A DNA stretch of 64,000 nt. It comes from Glebionis coronaria. Lineage: Eukaryota > Streptophyta > Magnoliopsida > Asterales > Asteraceae. The translations under genes were made by a program, and so were the position numbers. Each line of letters begins with the position of its first letter. The first letter of the stretch is position 1. The DNA is taken from positions 598,111,452 through 598,175,451 of the forward strand of contig CM046880.1 of the NCBI GenBank assembly GCA_025667525.1, written 5' to 3'. Shown piece by piece: positions 1 to 11,745 of the stretch. Below the pieces are notes generated by a model that saw only the letters and a list, made by a program, of their open reading frames with translations, ran no database searches and was not told the DNA's origin.

Positions 1-591
1 ACCAACCAATTTGTGGTAATTTTAGATATATTATGTGTATAATTGGTTAAACAACTCAACTACCCACTGTTCGCGTATGTCTCTGGCACATTGCCGAAGG
101 CATGCCATTACCATCGAGGCAATTGCCACGTAGGAGAGAGACAGCAGACAAGATCCCCCATATCTCGGGAGACCTTGTTTTACCCAACAAGTACTATTTT
201 ATCCAATGGACTCAGCTATAAACCGCCGTCTGCTTTATACTGTTCCTGACCACAAGGTACTGTTCATAAGCGCATGTCTCGATGACATGACTACACAGCC
301 AGGTAAGCCCTAAGTTTTGGGTATAAATACCCCAAGGCATTTACTATACACAACAACACACAGTACACCACATTTACTCTAACTTAATAGTTTCTCTCCG
401 ATATTCCACACCGGATACCATTCCTGTGATAGTTACTTACTCTCACGCCGGAGCTTGGTTTCGGGTTCACACCTGGGGCGAGCTAACGTGCGTTCTATTA
501 TTGCAGGGTAGGCCAATCCTACAAGCATATCTTACACGAGACCGAAGCTCAATACCCTCGGGTCCAGTGCCTGTGAAAATTTGCTTCAACA
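1..591 (+). repeat. Partial 5' LTR of the Tat-like gypsy element
   Basis: This stretch has no convincing ORF. It has a TATA-like promoter and ends in CAACA directly before a primer-binding site, as expected for the end of a 5' LTR. The LTR start lies before the window, and no second copy was seen inside the window to confirm the boundaries. Confidence 0.65.
321..330 (+). promoter_or_regulatory. TATA box of the gypsy 5' LTR
   Basis: The motif GTATAAATAC sits about 260 bp before the LTR end and is followed by an A/C-rich stretch of the type seen at plant transcription starts. By position it is the likely U3/R promoter of the element. Confidence 0.6.
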
Positions 592-611
592 TTTGGCGCC
601 ATCCGAGAGAC
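592..611 (+). other. Primer-binding site of the Tat-like element
   Basis: Directly after the LTR end CAACA comes TTTGGCGCCATCCGAGAGAC. A TGGCGCC core at this position is typical of Tat/Athila gypsy elements. It marks the LTR/internal boundary and the start of minus-strand DNA synthesis. Confidence 0.65.
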
Positions 612-640
612 CGTAAACTCGAATCTCCAACTAGCTAACA

Positions 641-2147
641 ATGTCGGGGCCTTCGGGAAGCGAGTCCCCATTAACCGTGTCACCGGAGCGTGATAATACC
701 ACCGGAGGAGGAACGACAGAAACGCCTTCCACTTTGTAGCAGAAAATCCTTGATAGCGTGAGTGAGTTGCGGAGCTTGGTCGGACGATATAATGCCGTCG
801 GGCAAGAACCTCTTCTGCCTATGAAGTTGGTCTTCGACGACGAGCCGCAGGATACTCATAGAGAGAGGCCTGTAACTGCACAAACTCACAAGTCTACAAA
901 CATGCCAGCTGAAGAGTTAAAAAAGCCATTCAAGGATGTCGTCTCCTGACCGTCCACCAGGAAGATCATCGAGTTCTCATCACCTAAACATGTCCTTCTG
1001 GCAACACTGAAGTTGTATTCCGGAGCCACAGATCCGAACGATCACATAACACGTTTTGCCGGTGAAGCCAACTCAGGAGAGTGGCCTATGCTGGTATGGT
1101 GTAGATTTTTCCAACAAACGTTGGACGGGGCAGCTGGAGGGTGGTTCGAAAGACTGCCGTCGGGCAGCATAGGGCATTGGGATGACCTGAGGGATCAATT
1201 CCTGGAAAGGTTCGCCCTAAGAAGGAAAAGTCACAGAAGCCCCATGGAGATCACCAGCATCGTAAGGAAAGCTAATGATTCCTTCCTAGTGTTCAAAGAA
1301 AGGTGGACAGATGAAGCCAGTTACATACGGGGAGTCCCGAAGCTTATGAAAATCTCTTCTTTTACAGCCGGAGCTAAGTGCCCAGAGTTATCTCGGCGCT
1401 TCTCTGATGATGAACCGAAAACGGTGGCTAAAACGTTTAGAAGGGTCGATGACTTTGCTAAGTCCGAAGAGGCCTATAGGAACATGGAATTACCGCAGGG
1501 TGAAGGAAGTGAAAGGGGGGGGGGGGGTAAAGGGATCAAAGGAAGACAAATACTTCTCAGGAAAAAACTTCAACCGCAACAAAAACAAGGGTGACTACAG
1601 ACCGAAGCCCTCATACTCACCATATCTCCCACCAACGAATCCGAACAATGTAAGGAAGAATCTATATTAACGTCCCGGACTAGAGACATTGACCAAGTTT
1701 CCCAAAGAAATTCTAGCAACAGAACTACAGTTGAAGTTACCCTCACCTCCACCCACAAAGGGCTTGGTCCGCCCAGAAAACATGGACAAATATTATGATT
1801 ATCATAGAGCGAAGGGTCACCTCACTAATGATTGTCATCAGTTGAGGAAGCAGCTAGAAGCAGCACTTGAGTCAGGGAAGTTAAATCATTTGATTAAAGA
1901 TTTGAGAGGAAGAGCGAACAAGGGAAATCAGGGAAGAGGAAACGGAGGAGGCGAATATAGGGACAAAACGATAAACATGATAAGAAAAAGACACAATGAT
2001 GTGATGAGGAAAGAGGTGCGTAAGATTGAAGTAGATTGGATGAATGTTCCCATCACTTTCCCTCCAATTCCCGATGACGAGGCATCAGAAGAGCCGCTGA
2101 TATTTGAAGTCGAAATAGAGGGGTACTGGGTAAAGAGGATGTCGTAG
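641..2147 (+). pseudogene. gag of the Tat-like gypsy element (broken)
   Basis: Gag packages retrotransposon RNA. The likely start is the ATG at 641, 30 bp after the primer site. The frame is interrupted by TAG at 737 and TGA at 947, then stays open at 1013-1594. The core has the plant retrotransposon gag pattern, with motifs such as FFQQTLDGAAGGWFERLPSG and WDDLRDQFLERF. At about 1515-1528 a run of G residues shifts the frame, and the C-terminal part continues in another frame (1407-1670, 1689-2147). That part holds a degenerate zinc-knuckle region (YYDYHRAKGHLTNDCHQLRK) in which only one of the usual cysteines remains, followed by a Gly/Arg-rich tail. Two stops and a frameshift make it a pseudogene. 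Confidence 0.85.
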
Positions 2148-2430
2148 ACGAAGGAGCCACAATGCAAGTCATGTTCGAACATTGCTTCCTAAAGTTGAAC
2201 CCTTCGATCCGGAGAAGGTTAACACCCGATCACGCGAAGGTTCTGGGCTTCGCGGGGGAGGAGACCACACCCCTCGGAAATATAGACCTATAGATAACCC
2301 TCGGATCAAATGACCTAACAAGACGAACGATGATGAGCTTCACGGTGATTGGAGCACCATCTCCTTATAACATCATCCTGGGAAGAATCGGACTCAGGGA
2401 GTTAAGGGTCGTACCCTCTACCGTACACTC
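2148..2430 (+). pseudogene. Aspartic protease region of the Tat-like element, interrupted at 2430
   Basis: Translated in a frame different from gag, this segment shows VDEGATMQVMFEHCF, then LGFAGEETTPLGNIDL, and near the end APSPYNIILGRIGLRELR. These are the protease active-site region, the flap and the ILGR motif of plant gypsy elements. An in-frame stop follows NIDL. The sequence stops at VPSTVHS, where a 7.4-kb LTR element has inserted. It resumes after the TSD at 9816 with MKFPTPNG, the expected continuation. The protease would release gag and pol products. It cannot work here. Confidence 0.75.
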
Positions 2431-5164
2431 TGTCACACCCCACCATGGCGGAATATGGGGCGCGACGTATGAATATCATCACAACAACAGTGTGTCTATA
2501 GAGAGAACTAAATGAAATTGAAATATCATAGATGGCGACACAAATGTCGTGACAATATCTCAACAATGCAAGCGTCTAGGTAAGTAGGTAACAGGCCTAC
2601 CTCTTACCAAAGACATACAAATAAACAAACATCAAACATATAGGTACCACAACGTTCACTTAATCAAAACACAAAATAAAATCTAAGAGGAAAGGGATTC
2701 CTCCGAATGCAATCCTAGCAGCCTCTATACTCTAGCCACTTCTAACATCATCTTGCACAACTACCTCACCTGAAAATGACACTAAAATCTGTCAACATAA
2801 AGTTGGTGAGAACATAGGTTTAAGTTATCAAAATATCTTAAGAAACCTTGTCAACCGCTGTAAATAAGTTAAAGAGAACAAGTTAAAGCAATGGACCATA
2901 ATGTGATAATCATGTTACATACAACTACAATCTAAGCACAATATATCAATCAAGAACACACATTAAGAACAATGCACCACACTATTAACAATCAAGAAGT
3001 ATCCCGTCACACACACAAGAACACACCACACTATCCGGATCTTTCCCACACCACCCGTGGAAGATGAACTATATCCCCGTCGAGATATCTTGCCTCCGAA
3101 GAGACGATGCACAAGTACTCAGGACGGATCGTGCCCCACGCTCCACACACATCACAACTGGTCCCATAGACGCCCATACATCTATGTACCAAATCCAATC
3201 ACAATCCAAACAAGATTCACATAGCAGAACACGTACCAAAGCACATATGAGAACACATAAGCACGCAAGTCACACAATAACACATTTATGTCCACACATT
3301 TTATAACATAGTACTAAATCATGTTAAAGAACATTTCAAGTGTCATCTCCATCCCATACTGGAAAAAAAACATTTAAAAACGTAGTAAAATGGGACTATG
3401 AACTCACCTGATTGCTTCTCCAAAGTCCTTGCTCTAGCAACAAGCTAACAAACCAAAAACACATAAATCAATACATGAACCAACCTCTAAAATGGTTCAT
3501 CAACCTATGATGGACATCTAACCTCCTCTCATATAAATACCCCATTTATAACTCTAAACACCCCATTACCCTTCCTTAACAAGTCCTTAACTTGGTAAAG
3601 TTTAATAGCTATCCCGTTCATATTTTACACAAAACAGTCCCAATTTTAGGTCTCAAAACTTTAAGTCAAACGTCCACCTAAACATACCCATGGTTTCTGT
3701 AAAAGGAATATTCATACCCTTACATATGTTGGCTAACACCTCCCACTTGCCCTAACCTTAAAGCTACTGTTAAGGCCCCGATATATATATATCTACTTTT
3801 GTCATTCCAGATTTCCTGATTTTAAACGTACTAAACGTTTGTTACCATTAAGGGGTCTTACCCTAAACCACAACCTTAGCCCAAGTGCAGATACTTACTA
3901 CAATATATAAACCATCTCTCATGTTCGTGAGAAGATCCCAATGCAACCCTAAGTACCCCAAACAACCCAAAACTTAAAAAGAAAACAGGCTGAATTCAAA
4001 ACTGTTTTGACCTCCGACTGTTGTAACCTGTTTTTGACCCCCTTCCCGACCTCCAATTTAGTTCTAGTTTCTTGCATTGGAAATCCACTTCAAATACCTT
4101 TTCAGGGGTATGTGGATCGCAAAATAAGAGTTTGAAGAACTCCCGATATGATCAAAACAATTGACTCAAAATTCTGCCCAGTTTTTAAAAACGGGTTTAA
4201 CAAAATCAACCTCATTAATTAACCCTAATCCCTCTAATTACAAGCCCTAACTTATGTAATCATCATATTATGATTAATACAACATTAATTTACTGTTTTT
4301 ATATTAAACCCTAACCCTAATCCATCATAAGATGATTAAAGAAAACAATAAAACAATTTAATTAAAAGGGGTATGAAAGTTTTTACCTTTAATTCAATGG
4401 AAGATGTAAAAACCCAAATTTTTTGAAGAACCCTAATTCTTCTCCTCTTTTGGTCGACTAAAACTCCAGGGAATAAAAGAAAATTCGTTTGGTTTAGTGT
4501 TTGGGGGTTCCTTATATATCCAAAACAATCCTTGTCCAACCCAATTACCACTTACCATAAATCTTTTCTTTTTTTCCTTTTTTTTCTCTTCTAAACCGAC
4601 CTAAACCCCATAAAATTCGTTTTTCTCTTTATTTTATTATTAATAAATATCTTATTAATATTACCTTAATTTTCCTTAATTTATTTCAGCTCCTAAAGCC
4701 TCCAAAACCTCAAAACCGTAAAACTAGTCAGTTTTTACGCGTTTTACCGTAAAAGACGTAAAATATACACTTTTAAAAAAAATCTTAAATTCTTAAATAA
4801 ACTTTATAACTAAGTCCTAAATGACTTAAAACCATCCCGAAAAATATTCTTATGGATAATTACCTCACCCGAGACCTCTAAAGGCTAAACCGTAAATCCT
4901 AAAAAAATACTATTACTATAATACTTATACGTATACGTAAACACCACAATATCACCATTTTCATTTCATAGTCACCACTTGTGAGCTCATGAACATGAAA
5001 TAACCGTTCCTCGATTTACTTATGAGTACTCTATACTCATAAACGATAACCACACCAACCTCGTTCACACAAAATAAACACGTAAACACACAATTCAAGT
5101 AAGCACACATAAAATAACCTAAAAGTAAGACCAAGTGACAAATCCAAAACCTAGGGTTGTCACA
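2431..5164 (-). repeat. 3' LTR of the LARD-like element
   Basis: This 2,734-bp copy matches 7076-9810 with only scattered substitutions and single-base indels. It is AT-rich and has TG/CA ends. Short ORFs present in both LTR copies (for example 3064-3306 on + and 4336-4551 on -) are carried along by the duplication and show no protein signature. Confidence 0.9.
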
Positions 5165-7075
5165 TCACTCCCTCCTAATAGAAATCTCGTCCCGAGATTC
5201 ACTCCCAAACTCAAACTTATTCTCAGCAAACAAACGAGGATGCATATCCCTGATAAAACCTTCACGTTCAAACGTGAACTCAGTTTACACGAAAATAATC
5301 TCAACCAACAACACATGAGCCTTAACCGTCCGCGAGGAAACTTATCAAAACCATAAAGTTATGTAACCAACCTAACTAAATCTCGCAACTCATCAGACAA
5401 GAACTGTCTTGAAACCAAGTTAGGAGCCGTCACATAACTCAACGGGTTTAACACTGTCACCCCGATTTCAGTCTTACTCATAAGTACCATAAATCAAAAC
5501 TCATCAAAATATAACCACGTATAATAAGGTCTAAAGAACTATCAAATTCCTTCCCAACTCATCTCTATGTTAACCCTCCAAGTGTTCATTACCGCAAAAT
5601 ACCCAAAACACGAGTTTAAACCATATTGTCCGAAAATTAACCTTAAACTCAACACTTGTACAATTAATTCGACCAAGCTACTGACTTCCAATTACGAAAC
5701 TTTCTGAATATTTGAAAAGTATGTTCTGAGTACATAATTTTAGGCTTTTGAATCACCCAAAAACCTTTAAAAACGAATAAGTTATGACCAAAACGATTTT
5801 TCTCAAAATCTGCCTAGGCATTAGCGACAGTTTATGACAGTTAGCGACATATTTTGACAGTTTAGCGACAGTTTTTGCCTACTCCGATTTATACCAAATT
5901 AAAAAAAAAAACGATTTTTAAACCCTAAAAAAAACCGTTATTAATTACAAAATTCAAGGTCTAATTTATTTTAATTCTAGAAAATTTAAACTCTCACCCA
6001 TCATATGATTAATACATGATTTAACATATTTAAGTTAATAAGAACAAGAATTCTAACTAAAGAACAATAACTTTAGGTGATCAAAACCAAAATATTTTAG
6101 AATAAAAAGGCCATGCTTATATGTTAAAAAAAGATTATATTCCACCTTATTTCAAACACGTTTTCGACACTTCCTTATTTCATCGACTACCAACAACTAT
6201 TTTTTTTTTCAATTTGCAAGTTCTATTTATTTACCATGTATAACTCGAAACAAAAGGCAACGTTACCCCAAAAAGAAATCTCCACCATCTCAAAATCCTT
6301 CACGCCAAAAGTACCGTACAAACAAACATGTAAAATGAGGACCCGAGCAATGCGCTACTACAGAAGTTGAACATCTCAAAGAGAAACGAGCTAGCAACCA
6401 TCCCAAGAATACAACCAATAAGTAGAAAATAATTTTACATACATAGGCATAAGCGTACATACACTCAAATCCATCCAACATACACTATACAAGCATGTAT
6501 TAACTCTCTTTCATGCAATCATACTTGAAAATCCAGTGGTGTTGTGACACATATATAATTATGTAGGCCTCCATAATTATACATGTTCCCTTTCACCAAC
6601 GTACTCCCTCCTATGATGACACTTATAAGAAATTAATACTACACATAACACATAATCCATCAACTCACAAGCACATAACCACGCAAGATAAGATCCAAAA
6701 CCACATGTATTAAAATAACATAGCCAATGCACGTAACACATAAACTCGTAGTCCAGCTGAACCAGCGTAGACAAAATTCGAAATGTATAAAGAACATGAA
6801 AACATAATTAAGCGAAATCCAACAATGACTAGCGTATACGACCATGGTTCCACCCGCACTAATCAAAACTCGTAAAGAAAATAACATGTAGTTAAGTATG
6901 AACCATAGTAGTTCATAACCTAACAAATACTGCAAAAATAATATTCTAACACATCAATTACTATAAAATGCACACATACTCCTATGACGCCTATATGCAG
7001 GGACCCTTAAGCTATAGACTAGGCTACACGACTAGGCAACCTAATTCTCTATAACCATTGTCTCTGATACCATTC
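5165..7075 (-). other. Internal region of the LARD-like element, no coding capacity seen
   Basis: It runs from the polypurine tract (complement of 5165-5176) to the primer site (complement of 7061-7072). Only short ORFs without retroviral motifs occur. The longest, on the - strand at 6660-6935, is hydrophobic and unlike gag or pol. A small repeated motif (cgacagtttatgacagttagcgacatattttg type) lies at about 5822-5875. Confidence 0.8.
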
Positions 7076-9810
7076 TGTCACACCCCACCATGGCGGAATA
7101 TGGGGCGCGACGTATGGATATCATCACAACAACAGCGTGTCTATAGAGAGAACTAAATGAAATTGAAATATCATAGATGGCGACACAAATGTCGTGACAA
7201 TATCTCAACAATGCAAGCGTCTAGGTAAGTAGGTAACAGGCCTACCTCTTACCAAAGACATACAAATAAACAAACATCAAACATATAGGTACCACAACGT
7301 TCACTTAATCAAAACACAAAATAAAATCTAAGAGGAAAGGGATTCCTCCGAATGCAATCCTAGCAGCCTCTATACTCTAGCCACTTCTAACATCATCTTG
7401 CACAACTACCTCACCTGAAAATGACACTAAAATCTGTCAACATAAAGTTGGTGAGAACATAGGTTTAAGTTATCAAAATATCTTAAGAAACCTTGTCAAC
7501 CGCTGTAAATAAGTTGAAGAGAACAAGTTAAAGCAATGGACCATAATGTGATAATCATGTTACATACAACTACAATCTAAGCACAATATATCAATCAAGA
7601 ACACACATTAAGAACAATGCACCACACTATTAACAATCAAGAAGTATCCCGTCACACACACAAGAACACACCACACTATCCGGATCTTTCCCACACCACC
7701 TGTGGAAGATGAACTATATCCCCGTCGAGATATCTTGCCTCCGAAGAGACGATGCACAAGTACTCAGGACGGATCGTGCCCCACGCTCCACACACATCAC
7801 CACTGGTCCCATAGACGCCCATACATCTATGTACCAAATCCAATCACAATCCAAACAAGATTCACATAGCAGAACACGTACCAAAGCACATATGAGAACA
7901 CATAAGCACGCAAGTCACACAATAACACATTTATGTCCACACATTTTATAACATAGTACTAAATCATGTTAAAGAACATTTCAAGTGTCATCTCCATCCC
8001 ATACTGGAAAAAAAACATTTAAAAACGTAGTAAAATGGGACTATGAACTCACCTGATTGCTTCTCCAAAGTCCTTGCTCTAGCAACAAGCTAACAAACCA
8101 AAAACACATAAATCAATACATGAACCAACCTCTAAAATGGTTCATCAACCTATGATGGACATCTAACCTCCTCTCATATAAATACCCCATTTATAACTCT
8201 AAATACCCCATTACCCTTCCTTAACAAGTCCTTAACTTGGTAAAGTTTAATAGCTATCCCGTTCATATTTTACACAAAACAGTCCCAATTTTAGGTCTCA
8301 AAACTTTAGGTCAAACGTCCACCTAAACATACCCATGGTTTCTGTAAAAAAGAATATTCATACCCTTACATATGTTGGCTAACACCTCTCACTTGCCCTA
8401 ACCTTAAAGCTACTGTTAAGGCCCCGATATATATATATCTACTTTTGTCATTCCAGATTTCTTGATTTTAAACGTACTAAACGTTTGTTACCATTAAGGG
8501 GTCTTACCCTAAACCACAACCTTAGCCCAAGTGCAGATACTTACTACAATATATAAACCATCTCTCATGTTCGTGAGAAGATTCCAATGCAACCCTAAGT
8601 ACCCCAAACAACCCAAAACTTAAAAAGAAAACAGGCTGAATTCAAAACTGTTTTGACCTCCGACTGTTGTAACCTGTTTTTGACCCCCTTCCCGACCTCC
8701 AATTTAGTTCTAGTTTCTTGCATTGGAAATCCACTTCAAATACCTTTTCAGGGGTATGTGGATCGCAAAATAAGAGTTTGTAGAACTCCCGATATGATCA
8801 AAACAATTGACTCAAAATTCTGCCCAGTTTTTAAAAACGGGTTTAACAAAATCAACCTCATTAATTAACCCTAATCCCTCTAATTACAAGCCCTAACTTA
8901 TGTAATCATCATATTATGATTAATACAACATTAATTTACTGTTTTTATATTAAACCCTAACCCTAATCCATCATAAGATGATTAAAGAAAACAATAAAAC
9001 AATTTAATTAAAAGGGTTATGAAAGTTTTTACCTTTAATTCAATGGAAGATGTAAAAACCCAAATTTTTTGAAGAACCCTAATTCTTCTCCTCTTTTGGT
9101 CGACTAAAACTCCAGGGAATAAAAGAAAATTCGTTTGGTTTAGTGTTTGGGGGTTCCTTATATATCCAAAACAATCCTTGTCCAACCCAATTACCACTTA
9201 CCATAAATCTTTTCTTTTTTTCCTTTTTTTTCTCTTCTAAACCGACCTAAACCCCATAAAATTTGTTTTTCTCTTTATTTTATTATTAATAAATATCTTA
9301 TTAATATTACCTTAATTTTCCTTAATTTATTTCAGCTCCTAAAGCCTCCAAAACCTCAAAACCGTAAAACTAGTCAGTTTTTCCGCGTTTTACCGTAAAA
9401 GACGTAAAATATACACTTTTAAAAAAAATCTCAAATTCTTAAATAAACTTTATAACTAAGTCCTAAATGACTTAAAACCATCCCGAAAAATATTCTTATG
9501 GATAGTTACCTCACCCGAGACCTCTAAAGGCTAAACCGTAAATCCTAAAAAAATACTATTACTATAATACTTATACGTATACGTAAACACCACAATATCA
9601 CCATTTTCATTTCATAGTCACCACTTGTGAGCTCATGAACATGAAATAACCGTTCCTCGATTTACTTATGAGTACTCTATACTCATAAACGATAACCACA
9701 CCAACCTCGTTCACACAAAATAAACACGTAAACACACAATTCAAGTAAGCACACATAAAATAACCTAAAAGTAAGACCAAGTGACAAATCCAAAACCTAG
9801 GGTTGTCACA
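7076..9810 (-). repeat. 5' LTR of the LARD-like element
   Basis: This copy has the same ends as the left LTR. On the element's own strand it begins TGTGACAACC at 9810 and ends GGGTGTGACA at 7076, just before the primer site. It contains the same non-significant small ORFs as the other copy. Confidence 0.9.
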
Positions 9811-9815
9811 CACTC

Positions 9816-10620
9816 AGCCATGAAATTCCCCACCCCTAATGGAGTCGCAACAATGACGACCAAATCACGAGCAATCTACGAGTGCAGAGTCATAGAAGAT
9901 AGCCAGAAGATAAAAAAGATGAAGGCAATGGTTGTTGGAAAAGAATTAGACAAGTGGATTGCCAAGGAAAAATTCAACCAGCAACAACGGGTGGCGGGTG
10001 ATATGACTGGACATATCTGTGTTAATCCCGGGTACCCAGAGGAATTAATTACCATCGGAAGGTTATTTACCAAGAAGTACCGAGTACAACTCATAGACTT
10101 GTCTAGAAGTAACACTGATGCATTCGCATGGGAACCCTCGAATATGACGGGAGTACCTAGGAGAGTCATCAAATACTCGCTGAATGTCAACATGGAAGCC
10201 GCATCGGTTGCACAAAAAGGGAGAACGCAGGATAATGAAAAAGGTCGAGCAGTCCAAAGGGATGCGACTGTAATGTCAAAAGCTGGTATATTGAGGCCAG
10301 TCCGATACCCTACATGGATCTCTAACCCTGTCCTCGTAAAGGAACTAGATGTTGATTGGTGAATGTACATCGATATCAAAAATCTTAATTTGGCTTGTTC
10401 AAAGGATCACTATCTCCTACCCGACATCGATGTCAAAATTGGATCGGTTATAGGTTTTAAGCTTAAAAGTTTCCTCGATGCATACAAGGGATACCACCAA
10501 CTGATCACGGGTAATAAAAACAAAGAGAAGACGGCCTTCTACACGGACGAGGTAACATTCTGTTATGCAAAAATGCCTTTTGGACTCAAGAACGCTGGAA
10601 CCATGTACCAACGATTATAC
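9816..10620 (+). pseudogene. Reverse transcriptase, N-terminal part only (Tat-like element)
   Basis: RT copies element RNA into DNA. From 9816 the frame carries the protease-RT linker, then DAFAWEPSNMTGVPRRVIKY and GILRPVRYPTWISNPVLVKE. A TGA at 10360-10362 breaks the frame, and a new open stretch starts at 10363. It contains FLDAYKGYHQ, with the first catalytic Asp of the RT fold, and MPFGLKNAGTMYQRL. Directly after this the sequence jumps to YVYLTASKEAV, which belongs to the RNase H region. The part that should hold the YVDD catalytic box, thumb and connection is missing. The deletion joint lies at about 10609-10620. Confidence 0.85.
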
Positions 10621-11730
10621 GTGTATTTAACCGCATCAAAAGAAGCAGTGGGGGGAATTCTACTGATAGAGATGGAAGGCATTCAAAAACCAGTCCGATA
10701 CGCAAGCAGGACGCTACACGATGCCGAGATGAGATACTCAACACTGGAGAAGCTAGCTCTCGTCCTGTTATACCTTTCAAGGAGGCTTCGAAGATATGCC
10801 GAGGCATGTCTCCACACCCTAATTAACCAACCACTGAAACAAATGTGGAGAGAGTCTGAATCATCCGGAAGGATAGCAAAGCACTTTGTAGAGCTGACGA
10901 TGTATGAAACATTCTATGTGTCGCGGAACTCAGTCAAGGGCCAAGTTTTGGCAGATTTCCTCAATGAAGCACCTCTAGGCCAGGAAGGAAAAATGGAAAT
11001 ACATGAAATCAATGAGCAAGTAGAGCCAAAGGTAGATTGGACGCTAGACACCGACGGGGCGTCTAGCTCAAAAGGGACAGGAGCTGGTCCGGTGTTGACT
11101 AACCCAGAAGAGATGGAGCTCACATATGCTTTAAGATTCAATTTCAATTGCTCCAACAACGAAGCAGAGTATGAGGCATTATTGGCCAGGCTGCGACTAG
11201 CAAGGAAAATGGGAGTAAAGGTTCTAAAAGCCAAAGTAGACTCTAAGCTTGTGGTTGGCCAGTTAAGTGGGGAATTTGTTGCCAGTGATGATAGGATAAT
11301 GAAATACTTAACCAAGGTCAAGGAAATCATCACATGCTTCACAAAGTTCAATATCACTCATGTGGCCAGAACAAAAGATCAAAAGGCAGATGTCCTCAGC
11401 AAGCTTGCATCAGTGGCGTTCAACCACCTCACCAAGGAAATCCTAGTGGAAATCCTAGAGTCCCGATCAATTAATGCTCAAGAAGTGAATGACATAGTGC
11501 AAGAGGAAGGGGAAAATTGGGTGACACCTATTCGGGACTGCTTAGAAGAGGGCATATGGCCGCAAGACCCTAACGAAGCCGAGGCGATGAGAATGAAGAT
11601 AAGTCAATATGACATAGAAAATGATATGCTATTCAAAAGGTCCTATTTGTCTCCAATGTTAAGGTGCGCGGGTCCAACTCAAGCCAACTACATCATCAGA
11701 GAAGTCCGTGAGGGGTCATGTGGAACGTAA
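10621..11730 (+). pseudogene. Two RNase H regions of the Tat-like element
   Basis: The first stretch (about 10621-10900) is the RT-linked RNase H: TASKEAVGGILL, then PVRYASRTLHDAEMRYSTLEK. It has lost residues through the RT deletion. The second (about 11030-11450) has DTDGASSSKGTGAG, NNEAEYEALLARLRLARKMG, VDSKLVVGQLSGEF and the late Asp in TKDQKADVLSKLAS. That is the extra, archaeal-like RNase H typical of Tat elements, and its acidic residues look preserved. The frame is open from 10363 to the stop at 11728-11730, and the integrase follows after 15 bp in another frame. RNase H removes RNA from the RNA:DNA hybrid. Confidence 0.85.
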
Positions 11731-11745
11731 TCCGGCACAAGGTCG

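Larger units (their letters stand above)
2426..9815 (-). mobile_element. Non-coding LTR retrotransposon (LARD-like) inserted in the gypsy protease, with CACTC TSD
   Basis: Two long direct repeats (2431-5164 and 7076-9810, about 2.73 kb each) flank a 1.9-kb middle. The outer flanks carry the 5-bp duplication CACTC at 2426-2430 and 9811-9815. The element lies on the - strand: the complement of 7061-7072 reads TGGTATCAGAGA, a Met-type primer site, 3 bp from the right LTR, and the complement of 5165-5176 is the purine-rich AGGAGGGAGTGA next to the left LTR. On its own strand each LTR starts TGTGACAACC and ends GGGTGTGACA. The middle shows no gag or pol, so it is a large non-autonomous derivative. 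The LTRs look nearly identical by eye, which suggests a fairly recent insertion. Confidence 0.9.

Noticed and set aside
4305..4325. Telomere-like CCCTAACCCTAA
   Set aside because: Only about two units, inside an LTR and present in both LTR copies. Not a telomeric tract.
3064..9197. ORFs present in duplicate (3064/7709 on +, 4336/8982 on -)
   Set aside because: They are duplicated because they lie in the two LTRs of the LARD-like element. No protein family signs.
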